DNA of 61,486 bases from CAYQMF01 sp964418595 (GCA_964418595.1 CAYQMF010000026.1:1-61486); one strand, 5' to 3'. Shown: positions 28,571-38,596, numbered from the stretch's first letter. The notes: generated from the letters alone by a model not told the origin. Numbers and translations: made by a program.

Positions 28571-31500
28571 ATGACGTTGACCGTTTCGATTGCCCTCCTC
28601 TGCTGCGCTGCCGGACTCGTGGCTGCTCCGCAAGAGTCCACCTCCGCTGCTCCTCCGAGTTCGAACGTGGCGCAGCAGGCGCGCGCGCTGCCCGACACGA
28701 CCATCGCCTGCCTCAGCCTCGCGCCGAGCGAGAAGCAGTTCGACGCGCTGCTCGCCTCGCCGCTGTTGCAGGTCGTGGCGGATGGACTCGGGCTGCGCGG
28801 CCTGGACATCGGCGGCGCCCTGACCCGAACGATGGACGCGCTGCACCTCGACCGCGGTCAGGTGCGCACGCTCGCGTCGCGCGGACTGACGATCGGCCTC
28901 GTCGAGATCGCGGGCGACCGCGTTCCGGAATGGCTCGTCGTCGTCGACGCCGGGGAACAGATCGACAGCCTGCTGGCAGCCATCGACACCGCCCGGCAAC
29001 AGGCGAACGTGCCGAGCCAGAAGACCACCGTGGACGGCCGCGCGATCTGGGTCCTGCGCCATCCGTGGTCGCCAGTGTGCTGGACGCATCAGGGCCAGCG
29101 CCTGCTCGTCGGCGCCTCGATGCGCGGCATCTCTGCCGCTGCCGCCCGTCTCGCCGACGCCGCGGCGCCGGGCTCTCTCGCTGCGGCTCCCGACTACGCC
29201 GCGCACGCGGCGCGTCAGGGGGCACCCGGCACCTTCCTTGCCGCGTACGTCCGCCCGCAGGCGATCCTGGGCGCGCTCCAGTCGCACCTGCCCGCAGAGT
29301 TCGCCGCTGCCTACGGGGCAGTGCGCCGGACGCTGGATCTCGATCGGATCAGCGGCCTGGCGTTCACCCTGGCGCGCGACGGCTCCAGCTACCGCGAGAC
29401 ATTCGATGTCGACTGGCCTGAGCCGCGCGAAGGCATCCTCGCCGAGTTCCTGGGGCGAGGCGGGTCGCTGCCGGCCACAGCCGGCGAGATCGTGCCGGGC
29501 GGCACGACGTCGTTCACGCTGACCAGCGCCGACGTCGGCCGCCTCGCGCGGATGAGCGCAGCGTTGTTCGAGAGCCTCGCGCCCGCCCAGTTCCAGGAGG
29601 TCAGCAAGCCGGTCCGCGACTGGTGCAAGGGGCTCGAGATCGACCTCGAGACGGACGTGCTCGCGACGTTCGGCCGTCAGATCGGCGTCCTGCAGTGGAT
29701 GGACCGCACGCGCGGCACCGTCGACGTGGCGCTGGTCCTGGCCCTCGCCGACCAGCCGCGCCTCGATCGCACCCTCACCAAGGTCCTGCAGACCCTGCGG
29801 GTACCGATCCGCAGCGAGGCCGTGGCCGGCTACCGCGCCCACATGCTCGAGTCCGGCAACTTGCAGCCGGGCTTCGCGCTCACGCAACGCCACCTGGTCG
29901 TGGCGACGACGCAGGCGGCGCTGCAGAAGACCCTCGAGCGCCTGAGCGGCCACAGCACGGCCCAGGACATCACCATCCCGGCCGACCACATCGCGGTGAG
30001 CACCACCGATCTCGCCGCGACCCTGGGCTTCGCGATGAGCGAACTGCGCCGGTCGCGCACGGCCGTGTTCGCCCGGCTCGGCCGGCCCGCGCCCGCCGCC
30101 ACCCCCGGCGAGACCGCGCTGCGAGCGCTCCTTGCACCGGGCGCCGTCGGCACCACCCGCGTCCGCGGCCACGCGGCCGGCCTGACGATCACCAGTCAGT
30201 CGGACCTCGGCCCGCTCACGCTGGCCGGGGCCGCCATGGCCCTGCCCCTCGCCCAACAGAGCACGCAGCTCGCCGCGCACCAGGCGGAAGCACACACCAA
30301 CGTGCGCCTCGCGCTGACCAGGCTCGCAGCCGCGCAGCACCAGCTGCGTTCGAACACCGACGCGCGGCGGTTCGCGCCGCTGCGGCTGCTCGTCGAGAGC
30401 GGCGCAGTCGACCCGGAGGTCGCGGGCACACCGCTCGCCGACAACCTGTACACGCGCGACGGCTTCCTCCTTGCCGCGCTGCTGGGCAAGGCGCAGACCG
30501 ACGACTTCGCGATCGTCGCATGGCCTGCCGACAACCGCACCGGGCCGGTGTTCGCCGTGGATTCCAAGGGCGTGCACGCGACCAACGAGATCATCGCCCG
30601 CGCGGTCGGCGTCGCCCTGGTCGAGATCGAAGACGTCTACGCGAGCGGCTTCGGATCGGCCCTGCGCAGCGGCTGGCGCCAGCAGGAAGCCGTGGCGATC
30701 GTCGATCCGGCGAAGCAGCAGAACGACCGCGTCGCGCGCACCTTCCAGGCGATCGCCGCGCTCGAACGCAAGCCGCCGCCGCAAGGCCCGCTGCCGCAGG
30801 TGCTCGCCGAGGCATTGCTTTCGGAGATGCCCGCCTACGTCGCCCGCGCGTGTCACGCCCTGGGCGTGCTGCGGCGCGCGGAGGACGTGCCGACGCTCGT
30901 GAAACTGGCGACGGACCACCCCGACGTGGACGTGCGCGCGCAGGCGATGTGGGCGCTCACCCGCATCCGCGACGCGCGCGCGCACCCGGCGGCCCTCGCT
31001 GCCCTGCGGGGCGACGACATCACCCTGCGCACGCTGGGGGCGAACTTCCTCGGCGCGCTGCGCATGCGCGCGAGCGCGCCGGACCTGCTCGCCGTCGCCG
31101 CCGACCGCACCGGAACCGAGGGCGCCACGGCGTCGGGCGAGCAACAGGATCGCGTCGCCGCGATCACCGCACTCGCCGACATCGGCGACCCCGCCCAGCT
31201 CCTGCCGCTCGCCGCGGCCGTGGCCACCGGGACGCCGCTGGTGCAGCAGGCGCTGACCTACGCGTTCCAGTCCCTCTCGACGAAGCTCGCTCCGCAGGAC
31301 GAGGCGACGACGCTGATCGCGGTGCTCGCGCACGCCGTCCCCGGTCTGCGGCAGTACGCGATCCAGCGTCTCGCCGAACTGCGCATCCCGTCGACGGCCC
31401 GCGCCCTCGAGGGACGGCTGGCGCAGGAAGGCCGCGAACTGCTGCCGCTCCTGCAGGTGGCGATCGCCGCGGTTCGCAACGACCGCACCGGCGTGGAGTC

Positions 31501-31930
31501 GTCGCTCACGGAGCGCGCCGAGGCGGTGCTCACCAGCCTCACGCAGGCCTGGAACGAGCTGCCGATGAACCAGCGCTACGCCATCGGCTGTGGCGCCGCG
31601 ATCCTGCTGCTCGTGGTCTGGCTGGCGCTCGCGCTGCGCAGCCGCGCCCGCAACCGCGCGGCCGGGGAGACGTGGGCGGCACTCGCCGCACCGTCCAGCC
31701 CGCAGGAGTCGAACGAAGGCTGGACCGGCGAGCCGGAGGGGGCGTTCCAGGACGAAGGCCAGGAGGAACTCGCGGTCGACCACGAGACGGACCTGACCGC
31801 GGCGGCAGACTCCTCCTCCGTCGACGAGTTCGAGCTCGAGATCGGAGCAAGCGGCGTGTTCCGCGCCAACGACTACGACGACGACTCGCTCGCGCCCGCG
31901 GGCCGCAACCCGGAGCACGAGTCGCGGTGA
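28571..31930 (+). CDS. Exported, membrane-anchored protein with HEAT-like repeats
   Basis: A 1119-residue protein of unknown function. It has a Sec signal (MTLTVSIALLCCAAGLVAAP). A long mixed domain (about 45-650) starts LPDTTIACLSLAPSEKQFDALL, resembling planctomycete proteins whose loosely related repeats evaluate surface components (DUF3352-like, weak). HEAT/PBS-like alpha-helical repeats run through about 740-880, for example DVRAQAMWALTRIRD. A transmembrane helix (ILLLVVWLALAL, about 1015) and an acidic tail close the protein. ATG 28571 is chosen because GGAAGG precedes it and it opens the signal peptide; the upstream open frame is not export-like. The next gene overlaps by four bases (GTGA). 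Confidence 0.8.
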   Translation: MTLTVSIALLCCAAGLVAAPQESTSAAPPSSNVAQQARALPDTTIACLSLAPSEKQFDALLASPLLQVVADGLGLRGLDIGGALTRTMDALHLDRGQVRTLASRGLTIGLVEIAGDRVPEWLVVVDAGEQIDSLLAAIDTARQQANVPSQKTTVDGRAIWVLRHPWSPVCWTHQGQRLLVGASMRGISAAAARLADAAAPGSLAAAPDYAAHAARQGAPGTFLAAYVRPQAILGALQSHLPAEFAAAYGAVRRTLDLDRISGLAFTLARDGSSYRETFDVDWPEPREGILAEFLGRGGSLPATAGEIVPGGTTSFTLTSADVGRLARMSAALFESLAPAQFQEVSKPVRDWCKGLEIDLETDVLATFGRQIGVLQWMDRTRGTVDVALVLALADQPRLDRTLTKVLQTLRVPIRSEAVAGYRAHMLESGNLQPGFALTQRHLVVATTQAALQKTLERLSGHSTAQDITIPADHIAVSTTDLAATLGFAMSELRRSRTAVFARLGRPAPAATPGETALRALLAPGAVGTTRVRGHAAGLTITSQSDLGPLTLAGAAMALPLAQQSTQLAAHQAEAHTNVRLALTRLAAAQHQLRSNTDARRFAPLRLLVESGAVDPEVAGTPLADNLYTRDGFLLAALLGKAQTDDFAIVAWPADNRTGPVFAVDSKGVHATNEIIARAVGVALVEIEDVYASGFGSALRSGWRQQEAVAIVDPAKQQNDRVARTFQAIAALERKPPPQGPLPQVLAEALLSEMPAYVARACHALGVLRRAEDVPTLVKLATDHPDVDVRAQAMWALTRIRDARAHPAALAALRGDDITLRTLGANFLGALRMRASAPDLLAVAADRTGTEGATASGEQQDRVAAITALADIGDPAQLLPLAAAVATGTPLVQQALTYAFQSLSTKLAPQDEATTLIAVLAHAVPGLRQYAIQRLAELRIPSTARALEGRLAQEGRELLPLLQVAIAAVRNDRTGVESSLTERAEAVLTSLTQAWNELPMNQRYAIGCGAAILLLVVWLALALRSRARNRAAGETWAALAAPSSPQESNEGWTGEPEGAFQDEGQEELAVDHETDLTAAADSSSVDEFELEIGASGVFRANDYDDDSLAPAGRNPEHESR

Positions 31931-32991
31931 TTCGCGCGCTGGCCGCCGCCTGCATCGCGGCGGGTGCCGCAGCGGGCCAGGGGCGGATCGAGGTTCGCCT
32001 CCCCGCCGACCCCGAGCACCGCGGCCCGCCCGCGCTGGTCGCGGTACGCGAGGTCCTCGCCGAGTTCGGCGCGGCGACGCCCGACCCCTTCGCTGCCCTG
32101 GTGCTCGAGTTGGACGGCGCGGGTCTGCGCGCGCGGCCAGCGGCAGCCGACGCGACAGTCGCCGGAGCCCTGAGCGCAACCATCGAGGTCGACGGCAGTG
32201 TCATCCACGCCATGTGTGACGCGCAGGGCCTCGAGGTGTGGCGTTCGCCGGGTGGCCGCGCCCTGCGCGCAGCGCCGCTGCAGGCCTTCGCCGCCGCGAC
32301 CGACCTGCGACGCGCGCGCGGCCCGGTGTGGCTGAACGTCGCCACGCTGGTCGGCGGGCGTGCGGCCGGCATCCAGATGGAGAGTCCGCTCGGCCGCCTG
32401 CTCACCATCGGTGCGGTGGAGTGCGGCGACCTGATCCTCGACGTGCAAGCCGAGGGCGAAGACATCGTCGTGCTCGGTCGCAGCCGTGGGGGCCTGACCC
32501 TGCCCGCCTTGCTGCTGCATCTCGCGGCGACGACGACGCCGCCACCGACGCCGACGGACGCCTGGCGCGTGCTGGCCTTTGCCGCCCGCGACGGCCGTCG
32601 CGAGGAAGCCGCGCTGCACCTCGCCTTCGCCACCGAGCCCGGTGCCACGGACACGCTGCGCAGCCTGCTGTACGGGAACGACGCCGCGCAGGGTCGGGCC
32701 GCGGAAGCCCTCGCGCGGCGCGGCGACCCGGCCGCCCTGTCGCCGCTCGCCCGTGCCCTGGCCGCGGCGAGTCCGGCGCAACGGCCGTCGGTGCAGGCCG
32801 CGATGGCCACGCTCTGGCCGCTGGCCTCGACCGACATCCGGGCGCACGCCGAGCGGGCCGCACCACCGGCGGACGACCGGCGGCGGGCGACGGGCACCTT
32901 CGTCGCCCGCGTCATCGCCGCGTGCCTGCTCTTCCTCGCCGGCCTCACGCTGGTGAGCGCGCTGCGCGATCGCTCGCCGCGGCGCTCCTGA
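31927..32991 (+). CDS. Exported protein with C-terminal membrane anchor, coupled to the HEAT-repeat protein
   Basis: A 354-residue protein I do not recognise. It has a signal peptide (IRALAAACIAAGAAAGQG), an alpha/beta middle with GPVWLNVATLVGGRAAGIQ, a helical Ala-rich section that reads like HEAT repeats (about 235-305), and a terminal transmembrane helix (VIAACLLFLAGLTLVSAL) with a basic tail. The GTG start at 31927 overlaps the previous stop by four bases, implying translational coupling and a shared role at the membrane. It converges on the methyltransferase gene with a 5-bp gap. Confidence 0.7.
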   Translation: MIRALAAACIAAGAAAGQGRIEVRLPADPEHRGPPALVAVREVLAEFGAATPDPFAALVLELDGAGLRARPAAADATVAGALSATIEVDGSVIHAMCDAQGLEVWRSPGGRALRAAPLQAFAAATDLRRARGPVWLNVATLVGGRAAGIQMESPLGRLLTIGAVECGDLILDVQAEGEDIVVLGRSRGGLTLPALLLHLAATTTPPPTPTDAWRVLAFAARDGRREEAALHLAFATEPGATDTLRSLLYGNDAAQGRAAEALARRGDPAALSPLARALAAASPAQRPSVQAAMATLWPLASTDIRAHAERAAPPADDRRRATGTFVARVIAACLLFLAGLTLVSALRDRSPRRS

Positions 32992-32996
32992 TCCGC

Positions 32997-34130
32997 TCAG
33001 CGCACGTCGTAGCGCAGCCAGCGACAGTCGATGCTGCCGTTGCGCACGGGATGCTTGCGGCTGCTCTTCAGGCGCAGCACGCGGGTCAGCTCCGGGTTGC
33101 CGGACAGGACGAAGGCCACCGCCCCGGAGCACTCCTCGTGCAGGAAGCGCGCAAGCTGGCGCCAACTGTCGTGCAGCTCCGCTTCGTCCTCGCCGAGGCG
33201 TTCGCCGTACGGCGGGTTGACCGCGACCATCGCCGGGGGGTGTTCGAGGCGCAACGCGTCCGCAGGCTTCTGTTCGAAGCGGATCGCGTGCGCGACGCCG
33301 GCGGCCTCCGCCCCGCTGCGGGCGATCGCGATCGCGCCGGGATGGTGATCGGCGCCCATCAGCTCGACGCCGGGCGAGGAGCGCATGCGCTTGCGGGCGT
33401 CGGCGCGCAGTCGCGACCACGCGTCGGCGTCGAAGTCCGGCCAGGCTTCGAACGGGAAGTGCCGCATGAGACCCGGCGCGCGATCCATCGCGATGTGCGC
33501 CGCCTCGATGAGGAAGGTCCCCGACCCGCACATGGGGTCGACAAGACTCTGCGTGGGTTCCCACCCGGCCAGCATCAGCAGGCCCGCCGCGGTCGCCTCG
33601 TTCAGCGGGCTCTTGACCTGCACGCGCCGCCAGCCGCGCTTGTGCAGGCTCGGGCCCGACAGGTTGCGGTAGAGCAGCACCTCCTCGTCGCGCAGGACGA
33701 GCTTCAGCGGCAGGTCGGGCTGGCGGCGATCGACATCGGGGCGCACGCCGTGGCGGTCGCGGATCTGGTCGACGATCGCATCTTTGACGACCTGCGCGGC
33801 ATAGCCGCTGTGCGTCATCCACGCCGACGTGACCGTGGCGTCGACCGCGAGCGTGATCGAAGGCCCGGCGGTGTGCGACCAGTCGTAGTCGTGCACGAGC
33901 CGGTAGAGGTCCGGCACCGACTGCGCCCGACCCTCGAGCACGAACTCCTGCACGCGGATCGCCGTGCGCAGCCAGAGGTTCATGGCATAGCCCAGCGCGA
34001 GGTCGCCGCGGCACGTGATCCCGCCGCGCTGCGGCGTGATGTCGCTCGCACCCAGCGCCCCGAGTTCGCGCTCCAGCGCGGGCTCGAGCCCGAGCGTGCA
34101 CACCACGAAGTAGCTGCGCAGGTCGGTCAC
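32997..34130 (-). CDS. THUMP-domain class I RNA methyltransferase (RlmL-like)
   Basis: A 377-residue protein matching the N-terminal half of E. coli RlmL, which makes m2G2445 in 23S rRNA. A ferredoxin-like start (FVVCTLGLEPALERELGALG) and a THUMP domain (about 50-160) bind RNA. The UPF0020 methyltransferase domain has VDPMCGSGTFLIEAA for SAM binding and the catalytic NPPYGERLG. The RlmK half is absent, as in many bacteria. The start is GTG 34130, 4 bp after the leuS stop on the same strand, so the two are one operon. The exact target guanine is inferred. Confidence 0.88.
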   Translation of the reverse strand: MTDLRSYFVVCTLGLEPALERELGALGASDITPQRGGITCRGDLALGYAMNLWLRTAIRVQEFVLEGRAQSVPDLYRLVHDYDWSHTAGPSITLAVDATVTSAWMTHSGYAAQVVKDAIVDQIRDRHGVRPDVDRRQPDLPLKLVLRDEEVLLYRNLSGPSLHKRGWRRVQVKSPLNEATAAGLLMLAGWEPTQSLVDPMCGSGTFLIEAAHIAMDRAPGLMRHFPFEAWPDFDADAWSRLRADARKRMRSSPGVELMGADHHPGAIAIARSGAEAAGVAHAIRFEQKPADALRLEHPPAMVAVNPPYGERLGEDEAELHDSWRQLARFLHEECSGAVAFVLSGNPELTRVLRLKSSRKHPVRNGSIDCRWLRYDVR

Positions 34131-34134
34131 GCGC

Positions 34135-36738
34135 TCACTTCACGACGAAGTTGACGAGCTTGCCCTTGACCAGGATCTCCTTGGCCACCGTCTTGCCCGC
34201 GAGCTGGTCGGGCACGGCGCCGCGCGCCGTGGCGAGCACCGTGGCGTCGTCGGCGTCGGCGGCGACCTTCACCACCGCGCGCTTCCTGCCGAGCACCTGC
34301 ACCACGATCTCGATCTCGTCGTCGCGCAGCATCGACTGGTCGACCGCGGGCCAGGGCGCGTACGCGAGCAGCTCCGTGCGACCGAGCCGTCGCCACAGCT
34401 CCTCGGCGATGTGCGGCGCGAACGGTGCCACGCACTGCACGAAGCGGCACACCTGACTGCGCGAGAGGTGCTCGCGGCGCCCGGTCGCCTCGTTGACGAA
34501 GATCATCATCGCCGCGATCGCGGTGTTGAACGCCATGCGGTCGATGTCGCCCGCCACCTTGTGGATCGTGCGATGCAGCAGGCGTTCGAGGTCGGGGTCG
34601 TCGGCGCGGTCGGCCAGGAGATACGGCCACGCGCCGTCGCCTTCCGCCTCGGGATCGACCACCAGCCGGAACGTGCGGTGCAGGAAGCGGTGCACGCCCG
34701 GCACGTCCTTGGGGTTCCACGGCTTGGGGTCGGCCAGCGGGCCCATGTACATCTCGTAGAGCCGCAGCGTGTCGGCGCCGTACTCGGCGACGACATCGTC
34801 GGGGTTCACCACGTTGCCGTAGCGCTTCGACATCTTGGTGACGATGCGCTTCAGCTCCTCGCCCGTCTCCTTGTGCACGAAGCGCTCGCCGTCCTCGACG
34901 GCGAGGCTCACCGGCACGGTGGCACCGCGCTGATCCTCGAAGGCGTAGCTGAGGATCATCCCCTGGTTGTAGAGGCGCTGGAACGGCTCCTTGCACGGCA
35001 CGAGACCCAGGTCGTGCAGCACCTTGGTCCAGAAGCGCGCGTACAGCAGGTGGCCGACCGCGTGCTCCGTGCCACCCACGTACAGGTCGACCGGCAGCCA
35101 GTAGTCGGCAGCGGCGCGCGCGCAGAACTCGCGGTCGTTGTGCGGATCGCAGAAACGCAGGAAGTACCAGCTCGACCCCGCTGCCCCCGGCATGGTGTCC
35201 ACCTCACGGCGCGCGGGGCGACCCGCGGCATCCACGGTGTCGACCCAGGCCTGCGCGCGGATCAGCGGCGACTCCGGGGTGCCGCCGGGCTTGAAGTCCT
35301 CCATCGCCGGCAGCTCGACCGGGAGGCGGGCGTCGGGCACCAGCTCGACGCCGTCCTCCGTGTGCAGCACCGGGAACGGCTCGCCCCAGTAGCGCTGCCG
35401 GCTGAACAGCCAGTCGCGCATCTTGAACTGCACCTTGGTCGCGCCGCGCCCGCGCGCGGCGAGCCACGTCACGACCGCGGCCTTGGCCTGCTCGATCGAC
35501 AGCGGGCCGAGGTCGAGGCCCTGGTCGTTCCTCGAGTTCACGTAGCGCGCCTCGCCGACGAAGCAGCGCTCGCCGCGCGCGACCGCGGCATCGTGCGCGG
35601 CGTCGCCAGTGGCCGGCGCGAAGATCGGCGGGACCTTCAACGCGAAGGTCTGCGCGAACTCGAAGTCGCGCGCGTCGCCCGCGGGCACCGCCATGATCGC
35701 GCCGGTGCCGTAGCTCACCAGCACGTAGTCGGCGACCCACACCGGCAGGCGCGCACGCGGATCGTCGGGCGGAAACAGCGGGTTGAGCGCGAAGGCCCCG
35801 GTGGCGACTCCGGTCTTGGTCTTCGCCAGATCGGTGCGCTCGAGTTCGCTCTTCTTCGCGGCGCCCTCGACGTAGGCGGTCACCGCCGCGCGCTGCGCGG
35901 GCGTCGTGATCTTCGCCACCAGCGGGTGCTCCGGCGCCAGCACCATGAACGCGGCGCCGAACAAGGTGTCGGCGCGCGTGGTGAACACCTTGATGCGCGC
36001 GCCGGCGTGGCCGGCGACGTCGAAGTCGATCTCGGCGCCCTCGCTGCGGCCGATCCACTCGCGCTGCATGGTTTTGAGCGACTCGCTCCAGTCCAGGCCG
36101 TCGAGTTCGGTCAGCAGGCGTTCGGCGTAGGCGGTGATCCTCAGCATCCACTGCCGCAGCGGGACCTTCACGCACGGGTGATCGCCGCGCTCGCTGCGAC
36201 CGTCGACGACCTCGTCGTTGCTGAGCACGGTGCCGAGCGCCGCGCACCACCACACCGGCGCGTCCGCCTGGAAGGCGAGGCCCTGCTCGTACAGCTTCTT
36301 CCAGATCCACTGCGTCCACTTGAAGTACGCGGGGTCGCTGGTGCCGACCTCGCGGCTCCAGTCGTAGCTGAACCCGAGCGCCTTCAACTGGCGGCGGAAG
36401 TTGTCGACGTTCTTGCGCGTGGCGGCGGCGGGGTGCGTGTTGGTCGCGATCGCGTACTGCTCTGCCGGCAGCCCGAACGCGTCCCACCCCATCGGGTGCA
36501 GCACGTTGTGCCCCTTGGCCCGGTAGTAGCGGCTGACGATGTCGGTCGCCGTGTAGCCCTCCGGGTGGCCGACGTGCAGGCCCGCGCCCGAGGGATACGG
36601 GAACATGTCGAGGATGTACTTCTTCGGCTTGCGGGCGTCGAAGTCGGGGTCGCCGGGGTTCGGCGTGCGGAAGACCTGGTTCTCCTCCCAGAACCTCTGG
36701 ATCTTCGGCTCGATGCTCGAGGGGTCGTAGGTGCCCAT
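34135..36738 (-). CDS. leuS: Leucyl-tRNA synthetase
   Basis: An 867-residue class I synthetase that charges tRNA-Leu. The N-terminus has MFPYPSGAGLHVGHPEGY with the HIGH-type motif HVGH (55-58). The CP1 editing domain (about 220-420) has the usual Thr-rich region. The KMSKS-loop is KMSKR (635-639), followed by YGNVVNPDD. The anticodon-binding and C-terminal domains (about 680-867) end in ILVKGKLVNFVVK, as expected. Length is normal for bacteria. ATG 36738 is chosen because MGTYDPSSIEPKIQRFW is the conserved start; the frame upstream is Pro/Arg-rich. The rRNA methyltransferase gene follows after 4 bp. Confidence 0.98.
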   Translation of the reverse strand: MGTYDPSSIEPKIQRFWEENQVFRTPNPGDPDFDARKPKKYILDMFPYPSGAGLHVGHPEGYTATDIVSRYYRAKGHNVLHPMGWDAFGLPAEQYAIATNTHPAAATRKNVDNFRRQLKALGFSYDWSREVGTSDPAYFKWTQWIWKKLYEQGLAFQADAPVWWCAALGTVLSNDEVVDGRSERGDHPCVKVPLRQWMLRITAYAERLLTELDGLDWSESLKTMQREWIGRSEGAEIDFDVAGHAGARIKVFTTRADTLFGAAFMVLAPEHPLVAKITTPAQRAAVTAYVEGAAKKSELERTDLAKTKTGVATGAFALNPLFPPDDPRARLPVWVADYVLVSYGTGAIMAVPAGDARDFEFAQTFALKVPPIFAPATGDAAHDAAVARGERCFVGEARYVNSRNDQGLDLGPLSIEQAKAAVVTWLAARGRGATKVQFKMRDWLFSRQRYWGEPFPVLHTEDGVELVPDARLPVELPAMEDFKPGGTPESPLIRAQAWVDTVDAAGRPARREVDTMPGAAGSSWYFLRFCDPHNDREFCARAAADYWLPVDLYVGGTEHAVGHLLYARFWTKVLHDLGLVPCKEPFQRLYNQGMILSYAFEDQRGATVPVSLAVEDGERFVHKETGEELKRIVTKMSKRYGNVVNPDDVVAEYGADTLRLYEMYMGPLADPKPWNPKDVPGVHRFLHRTFRLVVDPEAEGDGAWPYLLADRADDPDLERLLHRTIHKVAGDIDRMAFNTAIAAMMIFVNEATGRREHLSRSQVCRFVQCVAPFAPHIAEELWRRLGRTELLAYAPWPAVDQSMLRDDEIEIVVQVLGRKRAVVKVAADADDATVLATARGAVPDQLAGKTVAKEILVKGKLVNFVVK

Positions 36739-36832
36739 TGCGGAGTGGAGTGGCGGAACGCGGGGCGGGGAGTATGCGGTCTCGCCGACGCCTGGGTAAG
36801 GCCGATTTGGCCGCGGCCTCGCACTCGCCGGC

Positions 36833-37783
36833 TCAATCGCGCGGCGACCGGATCTCGACGCGCTCGAACTCACGCGGCGGGTAGTGGCGCATCGCTTCGA
36901 TCACGTAGGGCGTTCGGTGCAGCTCGTTGGCGTGGGCGAGCACCGCCAGCGGGCCGAGGCTCGGCGACTGCGTGCCCGCGTAGTGCACGCGGTCGCCGTG
37001 CGCCCGCGGCCCGAGACCCAGGCCTTGCGCGACGTCGACAGTCTCCCCGTCGATGATGACGGCCTCGATCGTGGCCAGCGTCGTCGTGACGCCGTGGTCA
37101 TGGATCTCGCGGATCGCGCCGTCGCCGAGACCGGCGGGGTTAAAGACGCGCGTCGGCAGCCCGGTCAGCGACCCCGCGTACGTCGCGAGCCCCCCTCCCA
37201 GCGAGTGCCCGACGATCTCGCCGCCGGGGTACTGCAACTGGAACGCACGCGCGTCCGCCGCGGCGTGCGAGTACTGCGGCGGGATGAAGCCAAGGCCCTG
37301 GGCCACGTTGGTGAGCCGGTCGCGGGTCTGATCGGTGCCGGCCACCGTCACGGCCTCGCCACGGCGGCCGTCCCCGGTGAGGTGCAGGTAGCGATGCCCG
37401 TCCGCGCCCATCCCGACCGCCACGCCGCGGGCGTCCGGGGCGCGGCCCTCGCCGCCCACCTCCCCGTAGAGCGCATTGGTCACGAGCAGGGCGCGTTCGT
37501 CATCGAGGCGCTCTGCCGCCGCTGCGTCGGTCACGCCGCGCGCTGCATCGGCCTCCGTCGCGCCGTTCCGCAGGGCCCCTTCGTAGGCGCCCTGCGCCGT
37601 GCGCGCGGCGGCCATCGCCGGTTCCGGGGCAACCCCGCTCGCCAGCGCGTCGTCGAGGAGCGTCACGACGGAGGGCGCAAACCCCTGCCCACCGACGAGG
37701 ACCGATGCCGCTCCGGCCACGAGCGTGCTCGGCACCGCGGTCGCGGAACCGCGGCGGGTGACGAACCGACCGGCGCACAGCAC
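36833..37783 (-). CDS. Lipase-like (class 3 fold) protein, probable secretion effector fragment
   Basis: A 316-residue protein with the lipase signature IVGHSLGGGLATYAG (about 191-205) preceded by FQLQYPGGE, as in class 3 lipases. Later Asp and His residues (DGAIREIHDHG, HANELH) could complete a triad. The N-terminus AGRFVTRRGS...AASVLVGGQ faintly resembles a PAAR-like motif. The start is poorly defined: GTG 37783 is the only reasonable one, and the frame is open for only about 25 codons before it. Directly upstream are pieces of a VgrG gene, so this may be the toxin part of a damaged VgrG-effector locus. It might still be translated. Confidence 0.65.
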   Translation of the reverse strand: MLCAGRFVTRRGSATAVPSTLVAGAASVLVGGQGFAPSVVTLLDDALASGVAPEPAMAAARTAQGAYEGALRNGATEADAARGVTDAAAAERLDDERALLVTNALYGEVGGEGRAPDARGVAVGMGADGHRYLHLTGDGRRGEAVTVAGTDQTRDRLTNVAQGLGFIPPQYSHAAADARAFQLQYPGGEIVGHSLGGGLATYAGSLTGLPTRVFNPAGLGDGAIREIHDHGVTTTLATIEAVIIDGETVDVAQGLGLGPRAHGDRVHYAGTQSPSLGPLAVLAHANELHRTPYVIEAMRHYPPREFERVEIRSPRD

Positions 37784-38227
37784 GCTCGTGCTGCCGACCG
37801 CACCGCGTCCGCATGTAGCGACGCCCGTCGACGCAGGTGCCCGGATGCCCGCGCAGCGAGAGCGCGTGACCGGCCGTCATCACCCGGCGGTCGGAGCTGC
37901 CACGGATCTCGCGGCGGCCCGCCTCGTGCTCCTCCATGCGCAGGCGGACCAGCCGATCGCCGCGATCGATCGAACCGTAGTCACCCACGTGGTGGTCGTA
38001 GTCCTCGAGGTCGTCGCACGTGCCGCCCGTCCTCGTGCCGGAAGAAGGAGAAGATGTCCTCGTCCTCGAGCAGCCCGCTCACGAACGCGAGGTCGTCTCG
38101 CGGTACTGGCCTGGATCGCGAACAGTCCGTTCACCGCCTCGTCGATGCGGGCCTGCTCGAGGAGGAACACGTCGGCGCCGAGCGGAGTGCGCAGCGCGGC
38201 CATGCGATAGGTCTGCGAGTAGGGCAT
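37784..38227 (-). pseudogene. Decayed vgrG (type VI secretion tip protein) remnant
   Basis: Three pieces in different frames read like VgrG. From ATG 38227, MPYSQTYRMAALRTPLGADV followed by FLLEQ and VNGLFAIQA matches the VgrG N-terminus. It then jumps to QYRE and, in another frame, DDLAFVSGLLEDEDIFSFF with RHEDGRH, which matches a region normally about 100 residues further on. A third frame gives DRLVRLRMEEHEAGRREIRG and the GHALSLRGHPGTC segment. At least one internal deletion and two frameshifts are needed, so no intact protein is made. It runs into the lipase-like gene on the same strand. No other type VI secretion gene is in the window. Confidence 0.65.
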
Positions 38228-38320
38228 GTCGGTTGGCTCCGCCCGACTGAGCGCCGCTGGCGACGCTGGCGTTGCAGGCGCGCGCCGCGAAGATCTGGCT
38301 CACCACCGAGCGGGACTCCG

Positions 38321-38596
38321 ATGCACGAGCGCAACTTCCACCTCCTGATGGGCGCCTGCCTGTTCGCGTCCACGTTCGTCGACCGCGCCATGCGCACCGT
38401 CATGCCGGGCTGGGATCCGCCGGCAGTCGGCCTCCTGTCCCTGGTCCTCGGCCTGATCTGGGTCGGTCTGTTCGCGGCCTGGCGCGTGCGGCTCGCCGAC
38501 GAACAGATCACCGTGCTGAAGGACCGCGCCGAGCGGAGCGAGCGCAAGCTCGGCGCACTCGAGGACGAGCTGCGTCGCCTCAACGGCGGAAGGTGA
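38321..38596 (+). CDS. Small membrane protein with coiled-coil tail
   Basis: A 91-residue protein with two hydrophobic helices (LLMGACLFASTFVDRAM and VGLLSLVLGLIWVGLFAAW) and a charged heptad-like C-terminus (ITVLKDRAERSERKLGALED). The function is unknown. The ATG at 38321 is the only good start. Its last 17 bp overlap the convergent methyltransferase gene. The base pattern and the clear membrane/coil architecture support it as real, but I do not recognise a family. Confidence 0.6.
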   Translation: MHERNFHLLMGACLFASTFVDRAMRTVMPGWDPPAVGLLSLVLGLIWVGLFAAWRVRLADEQITVLKDRAERSERKLGALEDELRRLNGGR

